Positions 47,248 to 58,229 of a DNA stretch of 64,000 nt are shown here, one piece after another. The notes under the pieces were generated by a model that saw only the letters and a list, made by a program, of their open reading frames with translations, was not told where the DNA came from and searched no databases. Position numbers and translations under genes: made by a program. Source of the DNA: Gnetum montanum (Eukaryota > Streptophyta > Gnetopsida > Gnetales > Gnetaceae); NCBI GenBank assembly GCA_015680685.1, contig MNCI01004504.1, forward strand, positions 280,441 to 344,440. The letters are read 5' to 3'. The stretch's first letter is position 1, and every line of letters starts with the position of its first letter.

Positions 47248-49479
47248 ATGTGCCTAAGAAAAACAAATTCAAAGGTGCCTGTATGTAGCAACCACACCAA
47301 TAGTAGACACCCCGTGGTTGACAGCTACTAGAAAGAGAAACCCAATATACACAGAATGAATTGGGGGTACAACTCATGTTAACAATGAAGGAATAGACAC
47401 ATTGGAATATGAGCGTCACCAACTTCCACCCCTTAATCTAAGAACATCAGTTGGGAGAAGTTGGGCACTTCTAAGAAATTCAAATAGGCATTCATTATTT
47501 CGAATCTCTCCCTTTCCATTTAGTCATGGGGAAGATGGCCACCTATGCTAATCATTGGAGGCACTTAGTTCTTTTTAATTTTTGTTTTACACATTGTTGT
47601 TTTACAAGTTTTTGTTTTACACGTTTTTGTCTTACACATTTTTGTTTTACAAATTTCTTTAACTTTTCTTGTTTTTGTTTTACAACATTGTTATACTTTT
47701 TCATTTTTTGTGTGTGCGTGCTTGTAAGTTTTTCACCCAATAAGTGTTCTTCCCGATGGTATGAACTATTTTTCATTGATTGCTAATGTTTGGTTTTTAC
47801 CTTTAAGTCATGATGTTGATACTAAGGTATGTTCTTTTGATATGGAAGGCAATGGGTCCACTTCATCCATTCATCCACAAGTTCTATGGTCTCTCTTGGC
47901 TTGGAAATGCACAGTCCTTTTCTAATAATAACTTTAACAAACCAGTGACCAGGTATTTCTCAAACTAAGGAAAGGACTCAAGGATTGGAAAAGGGTGTGC
48001 CTTCAAGGGAACTTGATGCATTTGTGTTGGCTGTTCTCTTGGGTGCTTGGATGTTTTCTTCTTGAGTTTTCTTACTATTTTGATGTCACCCAATTATCAG
48101 AAGTTGAGCAAATAAAAATAAGAAGTCTTTGCATGGTGTGGTTCTCATGCATAAAAACACAAAACACAAAAACAAAAAAACAAAAAAAAAAGAGAAAAAT
48201 AAGAAGAGAAAAAGTGAGAATTCAAAGCACACCCCTTAGATAAAATAATCCCTTGGGCTACAAGCACTAATTATGGAACTAAAAATGTTCCCTCTAACTA
48301 AGGCCCTCCTCACTTCCCATTCTCTCCTCATTCGTTTCATCAAAATGGTGGTGGCTCTTGGAGGAAGCATTCTTGTTGTTCAAGGGGATGGATTAGCCAA
48401 ATGCATTGATGCGAAGTCACTGGAAGTGGTTGGTTTGAGGCCGAAGTTGGAATGAGATTTGCCAAGTCACATTAATCATGAAACACACAAGGGGTTGTAC
48501 ATCACCTTGTTCTTGAGATTCCATTCCATTATCTTCTTTCCACCCTTCTCTCCATTGTTCACCTCATTTCCAGTTGTATCATTAGTGTATATTTTGGTTG
48601 ACACATTATTTTCTTTTTGGTAAGTTCTTATGGTTAAGACTTTAACTCTTGTTCCAAATGACATTCCCAGAGCCTACGGACTATTTGAATGTGGGTCTGT
48701 TAGGGCATTAATGGCATGAGCCTGCTTTGGGGAGGACCCACTGACATTCCTATTTGGTGCACTAGTTAATTTCTTTTCCCTAACATCTTTGCAATCTATT
48801 TTATTTTGTTCATTTCCAGATTGACATCCATTCCATCGATGTCATAGTTGTTCCTTTTTATCTTCCTTTCTTATTCCTTTTCTTTCTCCATTCTAACCCT
48901 ATCGGAGGTTCACGATTAGTCATGGGGGTATGGGGCCTGATTTTTTCGATTTTCTCCTAGCCTTGATTTTTTCCTAACCCCTACACTTTCGGTAGTCATC
49001 ATTAATATATCTCCAAATCCGTATTAGCCATACCACAACGTAGCCAATGGACTTACACTGAAGCAAGGTATCAATTACATGATGATTTAATTACCCTTGC
49101 TAATATAAGACGGTGTTGTGTGTGTAGATGGCGATCATGCAACAACGGAAGGAATCTAGAAGGAATGCTTGGAATGGAGCGATGCTCAAATAGTTATGCA
49201 AGGAGAAAGATCGATGGTGCGCTTACGGATGGACAATGAAAGACACAATCTTGGCATTGGCAGCAGCAAAACTTCTTTCTCTCTCTCTTTCTCAAGTTGC
49301 CAAATGAGGTCTGATGTCAATATAATAAGGTGTTCACCCTTGTTGTCATGAACACCAATTTTGTTATGTCTTGTAATGATGATCCATTCACATGTCATCC
49401 CATTAGTTTTATTTTAGTCAATAATCCCATACCTTCCCAATATTATTGTAAGAAACTCAAGGATGAGTTTTCATTTAGT
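47248..49479 (+). other. Non-coding 3' part of the gag-protease element
   Basis: Collinear from about 47490 with the post-integrase region of the element at 20440-30386 (cattatttcgaatctc near 47495, aaaagggtgtgccttcaagg near 47985). Contains a Phe-rich low-complexity run (47575-47710) and a second polypurine-like tract CATGGGGGTATGGGG at 48921-48935. No domain found. Confidence 0.7.
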
Positions 49480-49489
49480 CATGGGGGTA
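49480..49489 (+). promoter_or_regulatory. Polypurine tract
   Basis: CATGGGGGTA abuts the 3' LTR start at 49490. The same string occurs 559 bp upstream at 48921. Confidence 0.85.
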
Positions 49490-50331
49490 TGATGGGACGC
49501 GATATCGCATGGGCCGTGATATCATGTACGTGATATCGTGTACACGATATCGCATCCTCCCTTGCGATATTGCGTACGCGATATCGTGGTGCACCGTCAT
49601 ATCTATAAATAAGAGGTGGCTCTCCCTTGTTTCCTCATCCTAGGCTAGATAGTAGTGAAACTCTAGTAGATTGATCACTCCAGAGATAGAATATTTTCCA
49701 TGTGCTTGCAGTAGGAGTCCTAAAGTGAATGGATCTTTATTTGAGCAAACATTGCACTTGAACACAAGTTTGTGTATGGCAATAAAGACGAGCTTCTTGG
49801 ATAAACCTTGTAGTGCATGGAATAGGCTAATTAGGACTTTTATTTATTATTATTTATTGTTTTCCATTTATATGATTTATTAGGAATTAAATCTTTCTCA
49901 ACCCTTCTCTCCTAGTTAAGTGCCTCAGTACGACTGCTTCGAGCATGTGCGTTACGCGTGGTGATCCCAGCAACAACTAGCATTTGGTAACCACGGTTGC
50001 ATTGGTTTAGGGTGTGAACGGTAAGTGGGAACGAATGCTAATGCTAGGTTAATTTAGACTTAGTTCATTAGTTAGAGTTAGTAATTAGTCTCTTCAACAC
50101 TTCACCTCACTAGTATAGGAGATAAAATAGAAAAAGATATAAAAATCATATACCTCAGACTTGCTTAACCATACACCATGACAAATACAATTAAGTCTAG
50201 GAAGACAATGAATGATTAACCCTAAGTGTTCCATGAGGTGTGTAGGCACTTAGTCTACGGAGTTCGACCGGATCGCATGTGTTACGCTCGTATTCGTATG
50301 GTTGAGTGTAGGGGTACCTTGCCACTCATCA
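49490..50331 (+). repeat. 3' LTR of the gag-protease element (842 bp)
   Basis: TGATGGGACGCGATATCGC start and TTGCCACTCATCA end. TATA box TATAAATA near 49606. The U3 (49490-49605) carries a dense set of GATATC-centred palindromes. Longer than the 5' copy by two short segments. Confidence 0.93.
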
Positions 50332-51830
50332 AGCATACAAAACCACAAAAAAGGAGTACAATGGATTATTCACTATAGAAAAGATTTACTTTAAGAATTA
50401 GACATATCATATTTTCCCAACTAAGAGATTTGATACAATTTCCACCTATGCTACTAGAGGAAGTGCTATCTTAATGGAAAAATTCCATGAAAATAAAGCT
50501 CATCTATTTTTTTTGGAAAGTCAAAGCTAGTTTAAAGAGAAAAATATGAGACCCAATCTTCCATTTTCTTATCTTATTAGAAAGTTGTATAATTAAGAAT
50601 TTTTGGTTACACCAATGATATTTTCCAGAAAGTCCAAAATGCTTCATATGTAGAGATTTCCAAGCTAGTGTTACCCAAGAAGGATCAAGTAGAGACATCA
50701 ATAGGCAATGAGGTTGTAGTAGGACCAACATTAGTGACAAACATTCCATTTATAGGGCTAGAGCAACTAGAATCTAATGGGTCAATTTGATACATAGAAT
50801 GAGTAGGACCAAGTGCTTCACCAACATAACAATTTGATTATAGGCTTTCCACGAGTTATTTGTAGCAAATTTTAGAAAAAATAAGTTGGGGTAGCAAAGA
50901 AGTCTCAAGTATATAATGAGTTAGAGATAATCCAAGTAGACCTGTTGTATTCATAGGATCCACTAATGTTCACATATATTTGCAAGTAGAAAAGGATGAT
51001 GACCGGGCATAATAGATCTCTAGGAAAGTTGAATTAATTTAAGTGAGGTTAGAAATAGGTGAAGGAGCCATTGTAGTGATGATAAAATACTAAAATGATG
51101 TAGAAGTAGCAAAAGTAATAACTGAAAACATTAAGGAGTCATTTAATATTTCCCTTATGCCATCGACAAACATTTTTGAAGCTAAGGATGTACAAATATT
51201 AGCCAGAACATCATGAAAAGAAATCATGTTTCCCATCAAACATTAAGACGCATTGGAAAAACTGCTATAGATAGAATAATTATGTAGAATATTTTTAAGA
51301 TCCCCAATAATTTCACTACAATGTGGTTAGAACAAATATCTACAAAAGGAAACCTGGTCATGATAGAAATAAAAATGTGACATATAAAAAATGAAGTGTT
51401 GAGACTATAAGAAGAATTAACTACATTAAGAGATAAAAGATAAGACCATGCGTGATACATTGCATTAGATCAATTAGCACAAGCAAAAGATGAGCATGTG
51501 AATCAATTAATAAATAAGCAAAAATAGATGAAGATGAATAAAGAGAAAGTAGTGTGGAATGCTTTAGTAATAGATGCTTAGATATATGCCCATGCTAAGG
51601 CTATTATTGTATTAGAAGAAAAGAAAAAGAAGAATGCTATAGAAAACTTAAGATTAATAGACATTGAAACATAGAAGAACATACTTGATGAAAGCATTCA
51701 TCAACTAAGTGAGTAGTTTGCTAGAGTTAACCTAGATATGAGGCAATTGGAAGAAGTTCTAGTAGTTATAAAAAAATTAGCCATTGGAATTAGTGGTGTA
51801 GGAACACCTATTTCAATTCCCTTGTTCTCT
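50332..51830 (+). pseudogene. Unidentified decayed ORF, 3' part with coiled-coil end
   Basis: Continues the ORF interrupted at 43302. It begins AYKTTKKEYNGLFTIEKIYF, then a KRFDTISTYATRGSAILMEK stretch, a frameshift in a T run near 50512, and a CFICRDFQASVTQ segment near 50645. The 3' third (about 51440-51790) is a Glu/Lys/Leu-rich coiled coil with heptad spacing (EEKKKKNAIENLRLIDIET). Stops are frequent. The layout (globular part plus coiled coil) recalls the coiled-coil ORF at 1-985, but the two do not obviously share sequence. Family unknown; probably an extra ORF of a retroelement, or a gene relic. Confidence 0.45.
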
Positions 51831-52067
51831 TCCCTACATGTGTATTTTTGTATATTTTTGGGCAATGTGAAGACATCTTGAAGGCCATGGAGTCATTTTA
51901 CCTAAGATTTGAACTCTCAAGAGATTCATCTTGGAAAACTTAAGATGTCTAGACTAATTTAAGACCTTGTAGGAAACATCCTAGAGTCAAGGGAGATAGC
52001 TTAGTAGAGTGTAGATCTCAAATAAGATATCTTAGAAGTGGTTGAGATATCTCATATGTCTTTGAGA

Positions 52068-53397
52068 TGTTGAAACACCACCAAGAAAATTTAGGTTATA
52101 ACTTGTAACATTCACTACCCAACTTGAGGCATGATTTTATTGTAAACATAAGTTTTTGTGACCCATGAGTTGCAATCTTGTATACTTTAGCTTTTTAGGG
52201 TTGAAAAGTGCCTCATAAGTTGCTATTGCCTCACTTGTCAAGTGGAAAAAGTGATGTCATATTTGGACTTGGGAAGGTTGAAAATGCCTTGGGGGTTGCC
52301 AAATTTGGCATTTTCATGGATTTTATGGTTGTCATGACCTTTACTACATTGGAGGTACACACACCCAATGTTGGAGTTGGGTTTTCCATTTTTCCAGCAA
52401 TGGCCAACATAGTCATCACAATTTCTAGTAGTTGTAGCATGGCTAGTATAGTCATCACAAATTCTCAGCAATCTTCACATGGCCAACATAGTCATCATAT
52501 TTCCTAGTAGATTTCAACAATGCCAATGTAGCTCTCCAAGGCCAACATAGTTGAGGAGAAGCCAACGTAGTAATAGAAGTCTATTTACTATTTTTAGTAT
52601 TCAATGTGGTTTTGATGGCCTTGGGGTATCAAAAATTGTCACAAATGGATAAAAATGCTGAGAATTAAGACCTATCACACTTGAAAACAACACTAGTATG
52701 TCAGCAATCATGATAGAAATTTGTAGCCTAAAATCAACAATCTTAAAGCCTATAGAAGCAAAACTTGAACACATTACTCAGGTTTCAAACATTTTTTGCA
52801 AACTCACAAACTTTGCAACCTTGATCACTTTAAATCCATTTGGCATTTACAAAGCTTTTGGAGCAAATTGGTATCTCCCTAAGCATCAAAGACTCTCAGA
52901 AAAGTACAATTGCAATAAGAGTCAAGCACCATCATTTACACCATTGGTAATCAAATTTGCAAATTGAAGTGAAAATTAGCAAGGAGTTCTTATTGATTGG
53001 GTTTGGGAAGTACCTAGATTGTAGAGTTTGACTACAGAACACAACCTGCTAGCTTCAATAAGCTTTGAGCTTTGTCCAAGCAAGCTTCTTGTACATTTGA
53101 GCACATAATTTGTACTCCTTTGAACTTTATACTGTAAGCATCTTTCTATTTTAATAAATTTTATAGTTCATTTATTGCGCAGAACTTTAAGTTTAATTTT
53201 TATGTTTATTTTTAATCAAATCTACAATTTCATTTCCATTTGTTACCTCAGTCTACATTCTTCAAGTCTCTGGGTGATCGACTAGACTATCCAAGGCACC
53301 TTGGATCCTCTTTCTTAGAGGCCCTTGGGATTCAAGATCCAAATTGTTTCATGCCTATGATTTTTGGCTTTTCCAAGAATCAAAATTTTCAAGTGCA
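52068..53397 (+). repeat. 5' LTR of the Tat-type element (about 1.33 kb)
   Basis: Matches 60304-61661 throughout: ctcataagttg, the gttgccaaatttgg block (about 52300), the accttggatcctctttct block (about 53300). Contains imperfect tandem repeats built on gccaacatagtcatcac (52400-52571). The two LTRs are visibly diverged, so the insertion is old. Confidence 0.8.
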
Positions 53398-53961
53398 ATA
53401 GTGCACTAGAAGCAGGGCATCCACCTGAATTCTCAACCTAAACATTTTTGAAATATTTTTCAAAATCAAATCTTCCACATTTTAAACCCTAAAACTTGCA
53501 AATATCTACCATCAAATCCAACATTGATGTTCAATTCCCTATAACTAATACCCAACGTAGTTGTTGTGGGTGATTTGGGTTTATGCATTATTTTTACAAT
53601 AGTTGCTAGATTCTTTGAAGCTAGTGTAGTCTACATTAAAACCTACAACTTTTGATTATTGAAACATACATTTGGGGTCCAAGGGCTAGCGTAGGTTCAT
53701 ACAATCACCCAAGTTCATCTATTGTAAAATTTTATAGAAGGCCAGCATAGACACTTCTAGGATTCTAGAGTAGTCCTTGGTAAATCCAAAATTTTACATT
53801 CTATTCTTTCAAAACCAGTGCACCTCCTGTAAGGGGGAATATTTCCAACTTGATTTTACTAGGAAAAATCATATCTCACCACCTACCCCAGTGTAGTTGC
53901 CTAGGCAATGCAGTGATCTATTACACATCCTCTAGTGTAGATCTTGTTGGTGAAGCTATCA
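52403..53961 (+). repeat. Recurring GCCAGCGTAGT-like motif cluster
   Basis: An 11-base motif recurs in one orientation: 52403, 52442, 52482, 52522, 52541 and 52561 inside the LTR. It continues beyond the LTR at 53551, 53620, 53685, 53741, 53886 and 53930. Variants (gccaacatagt, gctagtgtagt, gccagcataga) differ at positions expected from loss of methylated CpG. Confidence 0.6.
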
Positions 53962-54370
53962 TAGTTGGTCATTCCAACATAAAAAAAACTTTCACATTTT
54001 TCTAAGTGCAGTGCACATCACCAATGTTGTAACTTGCACCACACCTATGGTTGTAGTTTACAACATCTTTCAACCATGATCCTTCATAACTTGAACAATT
54101 CCACTTTCTAGAATTTTGATTTTAAGTAATTAATTATAAATTTTATTAATCAAAATTTAAATTAGTAACCATTTCTTCCAACTAGTCAACTGTGTTACTC
54201 GTCAACCTGATCGATATGACATCTAACCAAGATGCTACGAGGGTCTATGACTCAAAAGACCTTACTGTAGTTGAGCATAGGTAATCACTCAGATAAAGGG
54301 GGAAAATCATAAATTTTTCAATCATAAATGAAGATAACTACAAATTCATTAGTGCCAAAATTCAATTTGG
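53398..54370 (+). other. Leader of the Tat-type element
   Basis: About 1 kb between the 5' LTR and gag. No standard TGG-type primer site was recognised next to the LTR end. It holds several of the GCCAGCGTAGT-like motifs. Confidence 0.4.
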
Positions 54371-54379
54371 TCTACTCAT

Positions 54380-56330
54380 TCTATAAATGGAGGCCAAGGT
54401 CAAATGTAAGTATGAGCTAACCCATTGAAATGGGAAGGAGTACATACCCTCCTCCTATGACAAAATACCACTCAATGATACTTATGAATGTATATTGAAT
54501 TATCTAATTAAGATGGATGAACAAAGTGAAAAGCTTAGTTTGGAAAGCCAACATGAGGAGCAAGATGAGTTTGAGGCCAAGCCTAAACTAGAAAACTTTA
54601 TAAGAAGCCTCTTTCAAAAATTGGCTCCTCAAACCATTATACCTACTTCAGCCTCCCTTGCTGTGTTCATGGGATAGGAGCCTCAACCTTCATCTCCTAT
54701 GTACCAAACCATGTTTTCATTGAAACCTATCATAGTGGTCCATTAGGCACATTCTGTGCCCCAAATGATGACCCCATTGTCCTCCATGGATTTTGCCACA
54801 TAACCATGATCTACATGGCCAACATTGATGGTCTTCACCACTACTCACCTCTTCTCCATGCCAATGGATCCCATAGTGGGATCCCAAGTAACCTAAGGGT
54901 CACATAGACCCTTCATACCCTTTACTCCCCAAATACTTGCTCCAACCTCCTTCTTGTTGTTTGGTCCTCCTATGACCATGATGACCTAGCCTCTTCCTTG
55001 TATGTCACAACCCATTGCTAGGCCACATACCTTTCAACTAACACCACAACCTTATGTACATATCCCCTAGCCCATTGAAATGCCCCAAGGCATGGATCAA
55101 GAATTCCAAATGATCCAGGATCTTACAAAAGAGTTACAGAAGCTCAAAGCTTCAACAACCTAGATAATCAAAATAATGAACTTCTATTAAAATGATCTCA
55201 TTAGTCTTGCTATCCCATAGATAACGCTTCCTTGTGGCATTCCCATACCTCAGTTCATCAAGTACAATGGATAAGGAGATCCTAATGCCCACCTTACAAA
55301 CTTCCATTTCAAGTGTCTACTATTGCAAGATTGGTCACATATCATAATGCATATTTTTCCTATGTTCCTTATTGGAAAATTTTTGGATTGGTATCATGTA
55401 TTATGAAGAGGATATATATCCTTACTTGAAGACCTAATATCATAGTTCATTAACTATTTCAAGTATAACTTGAAACCTAACATGACTCTTGACTAACTAA
55501 TGAAGGTCAAGCAGGGACCCCTTAAGCCCGTACAAAAGTTTATATAATGATGGAATGCTCTTCTCAATGATATTTTAGAACCAATAGTTGAGACTCACAT
55601 TCTTGCCATATTCAAGGGGATGGTTGATAACTTTATTAAGTCAAAAATTTACTATTTAGACCCATGGTCAGTTAGTCAAGCCTTTTCTCAAACCAAGAAC
55701 ATAAAGGATTCTATTGAGGCTAGTCATGGCCCTACCTATGTGGTGTATAAGAATCAACACATGCAAAAGGATAAGAAGAAGGGGAGAAAAAAAACATAGT
55801 CATGGCCACTATGGCCAAAGAGAAAAAAAATCATACAAGAGCCCAAAACAAATCAACCCAAGGTCCCTACCACCAATAACCAACCACTAATGTCTAGAGC
55901 CTCTACATCAACCAATACAAGGTCTAACTTTGAATGAAAAGAGTAGTTGAAGTACACTAGGTTACCACCAAGACCATTTGAACTCTTGGATTAATTACTA
56001 AAGAGTGGGAGAATTCAATATAAAAAAATAATAGAAAATGCCTATAAGAGGCATGATTAATTATGCAAGATAATGAAAAACCCCATTCTTGCAACTAAGG
56101 ATGACCCACCAGTACCTAAGTACTTCAAGCTTGATCATTTTTCCCACTACCATTAACTACCAGGTCATGATACTAGCTTTTGCCTAGTGCTAAAGGATGA
56201 CCTGTAGAAGATGATAGACAGGGATGAACTGGTACTTGATGCTTCTAACCTAGTTAGGCCTTAGAACCAATCCATGTAGGTCTACAATGACCCATTGAAT
56301 GCTAACAACAACCCATATACTATAGCAACA
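54380..56330 (+). pseudogene. gag of the Tat-type element
   Basis: The N-terminal part is low-complexity and broken. The capsid-like segment (about 55230-55700) reads QFIKYNG, HLTNFHFKCLLLQDWSH, KVKQGPLKPVQKFI, consistent with the retrotransposon gag family. A His/Cys cluster near 56130-56210 (FKLDHFSHYH then LPGHDTSFCLVLKDDL) is the Tat-type degenerate zinc knuckle. Stops and frameshifts are common. Only about 300 bp separate this cluster from the first reverse transcriptase box. Confidence 0.65.
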
Positions 56331-56439
56331 TTTAATGTAAACCACAATCCAAGATCTATGAGGGAGCCATTTGTGATTTAGATACCTCCTTGCAATGAAA
56401 GGGATCCTTCAACTTTTATTGGTTCAAGGACCCCCTTTG

Positions 56440-57160
56440 TTGTAAGGATAGTCCCTAAGAAAAAAGGAGTATACATATTTGTATTAATTTCTAACACCTG
56501 AATAAGGTAACTATCAAAGATGATTTCCCTTTGCCTACTATTGACTAACTTATTGATACTACAACTAGACATGCCTTGTTATCCTTTATGGATGGGTTTT
56601 TGGGATATAACCAAGTTAGAATTAACCTGAAGAATGAACTTTGTACAACCTTCATAACTCCTTAGAGAACCTTTTTTTAAACCATGATGTCATTTTATCT
56701 AAATAATGCAGGCATAACTTATCAATGAGGCATGGCATATATCTTTAGTGATTATATGTTGGGATTGCTTAATGACGATGTGGACGATATAGTTGTTAAG
56801 TATAAAATGTTCAATGACCATGCACATGACCTTGACCTTGTGTTGAAATGATGCCTCAAATGTGAGCTTAGGCTTAATCACAAGAAGTATTTCTTTGGTG
56901 TCAAAACCAATATGTTGCTTGGCTTTGTAGTGTTCGAAGTAGGAATATGTGTCAATCTTGATAAGGTTAAGGCCATATCCAACTTGGCAATACTAACTAA
57001 CTTGAAAGAGCTTCAAGGACTACAAGGTAGATTGCAATTTATTTGTAGGTTCATCACTAGGCTTATAGATAAGTTACAACCCATGCAAAACTTTCTTAGG
57101 AAAGGGGTTCGCTATGAGTGGATGGCTCAATGCCAAGAAGCCTTCAAAAACCTTAAACAA
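56440..57160 (+). pseudogene. Reverse transcriptase of the Tat-type element
   Basis: Across shifting frames: VPKKKGV at the start, a relic of the CVDFRNLNK box near 56480, a DDFPLP box relic near 56520, MDGFLGYNQVRINLKNELC (about 56588), the catalytic DVDDIVV near 56775 (family YVDDIVV, the first residue now Asp), GFVVFEVGICVNLDKVKAI (about 56924), LQGRLQFICRFI and VRYEWMAQCQEAFKNLKQ (about 57100). Finger-domain boxes upstream appear deleted. Inactive. Confidence 0.75.
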
Positions 57161-57189
57161 TAGTTGGAAAAACTACCCATGGTCTATCT

Positions 57190-57560
57190 ACCATAAAAGG
57201 ATAAAAATTTTTACATCTACCTTGCTATCTTTGACACCTCCATTACCTCTCTACTTTTTCAAAATCAAGATGATGGAGTTGAGTTGCCCGCATACTACCT
57301 TAGCAATGCATTGATTGCCTATGAAACCTAATATACTAAAATGAAGAAGTATTGTTTGGCCCTAGTCTTCTCATTGAAGAAGTGGAGACACTACCTCTTT
57401 AGGAGCCAAGTTAATATCATTTTCAAGGACCATGTGCTTAGAGTCATAATAATTAGTATCTATGAAAGTAGCTACATAGCCCATTGGAAAGCCAAGATAG
57501 CTGAGTTTGACCTTCATTACATCTCTCAAGACTCAACCAAAGGCCAAGCTATAGCTGCAC
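57190..57560 (+). pseudogene. RNase H of the Tat-type element
   Basis: Follows the reverse transcriptase: NFYIYLAIFDTSITSLLFQ (relic first strand), ELPAYYLSNALIAYET, then YTKMKKYCLALVFSLKKWRH with a loss of the usual catalytic Glu context, and YLFRSQVNIIFKDHVLR. Stops TAG and TAA lie between the blocks. It passes into a linker ending LHYISQDSTKGQAIAAQ. Confidence 0.75.
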
Positions 57561-57639
57561 AATTGATCATTTCCCTAGTAGAAGACCATGTAATCACTAA
57601 CCACGAATTCCTTAATGAACATGTCAACATTATTAGTGA

Positions 57640-58030
57640 AGTACCTAAGGGATATGAGGAAATTATGCACTTTGACAGAGCTTTAACTGCTCATGGGGCT
57701 AGTGCTGCTACTATCATAACATCACCTTTTGGTGAAATCCAATCCTTTGCTTACCAATTTTAGTTCCCATGTACTAACAACATGGTAGAGTATGAAGAAT
57801 TACAACCAAGGAATGATGGTAGCTTGTGATTAAGGAATCAAATGCCTAATGATAAAGGGTGATTCATAACTTGTGGTTAACCAAGCAACAAAGGTTTATG
57901 CATGCAAAGCCAAACATTTGCAACCTTATTGTGACCTAGGTAAGAAACTAATGTAATAATTTATAGATGTTGGTATTCAAAATATACTTCGAACCGATAG
58001 CACACTAGCCAATGCCATTACGACCTTAGC
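57640..58030 (+). pseudogene. Second, archaeal-type RNase H (aRNH) of the Tat-type element
   Basis: MHFDRALTAHGASAATIITS (about 57666) is the first strand with its catalytic Asp (family xFDGASxxxGAG), followed by a QSFAYQF block, NNMVEYEELQ (about 57777, family NNxAEYEAL with the catalytic Glu) and a KGDSxLVVNQ block in a shifted frame near 57855. A VYACKAKHLQPYCDL helix relic is near 57900. Tat elements carry this extra domain between RNase H and integrase. Broken by frameshifts. Confidence 0.8.
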
Positions 58031-58229
58031 CCTAAGTGTGATGCCTAATGTGTTTAGTAAGTTACCTTTGTTAATTGTGATCTGTACTATTTCCATTATG
58101 CAAAACATTGAAGGTGACTCTATATCCTCTATTAATATTGCTTCCCAAAAGAAGTGGAATGACAATATCAAGTTTTACCTAATGCATGGTAAATCTTCGT
58201 AGGGTCTGACTACTTCTTAAAAGGATGTT

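Larger units (their letters stand above)
43302..50331 (+). mobile_element. Athila-type element with gag-protease only, complete with LTRs
   Basis: A 7.03 kb element: 5' LTR 43302-44066, tRNA-Asp primer site, Gag-protease frame 44211-47247, non-coding 3' part, polypurine tract 49480-49489, 3' LTR 49490-50331. Flanking pentamers are GGCAT (43297-43301) and AGCAT (50332-50336), a target duplication with one transition. Compared with the element at 20440-30386, everything between the end of protease and the post-integrase block is missing, a deletion of about 2.8 kb with its junction near 47490. Without reverse transcriptase and integrase it could only have moved with enzymes from a relative. Confidence 0.9.

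Noticed and set aside
47526-47786. Phe-rich frame that looks like a membrane protein
   Set aside because: It comes from a tgttttac repeat in the non-coding part of the element, and the matching region of the other element does not keep the frame.
52208-52507. 99-codon frame inside the Tat LTR
   Set aside because: It is produced by the LTR minisatellite and is not preserved in the 3' LTR.
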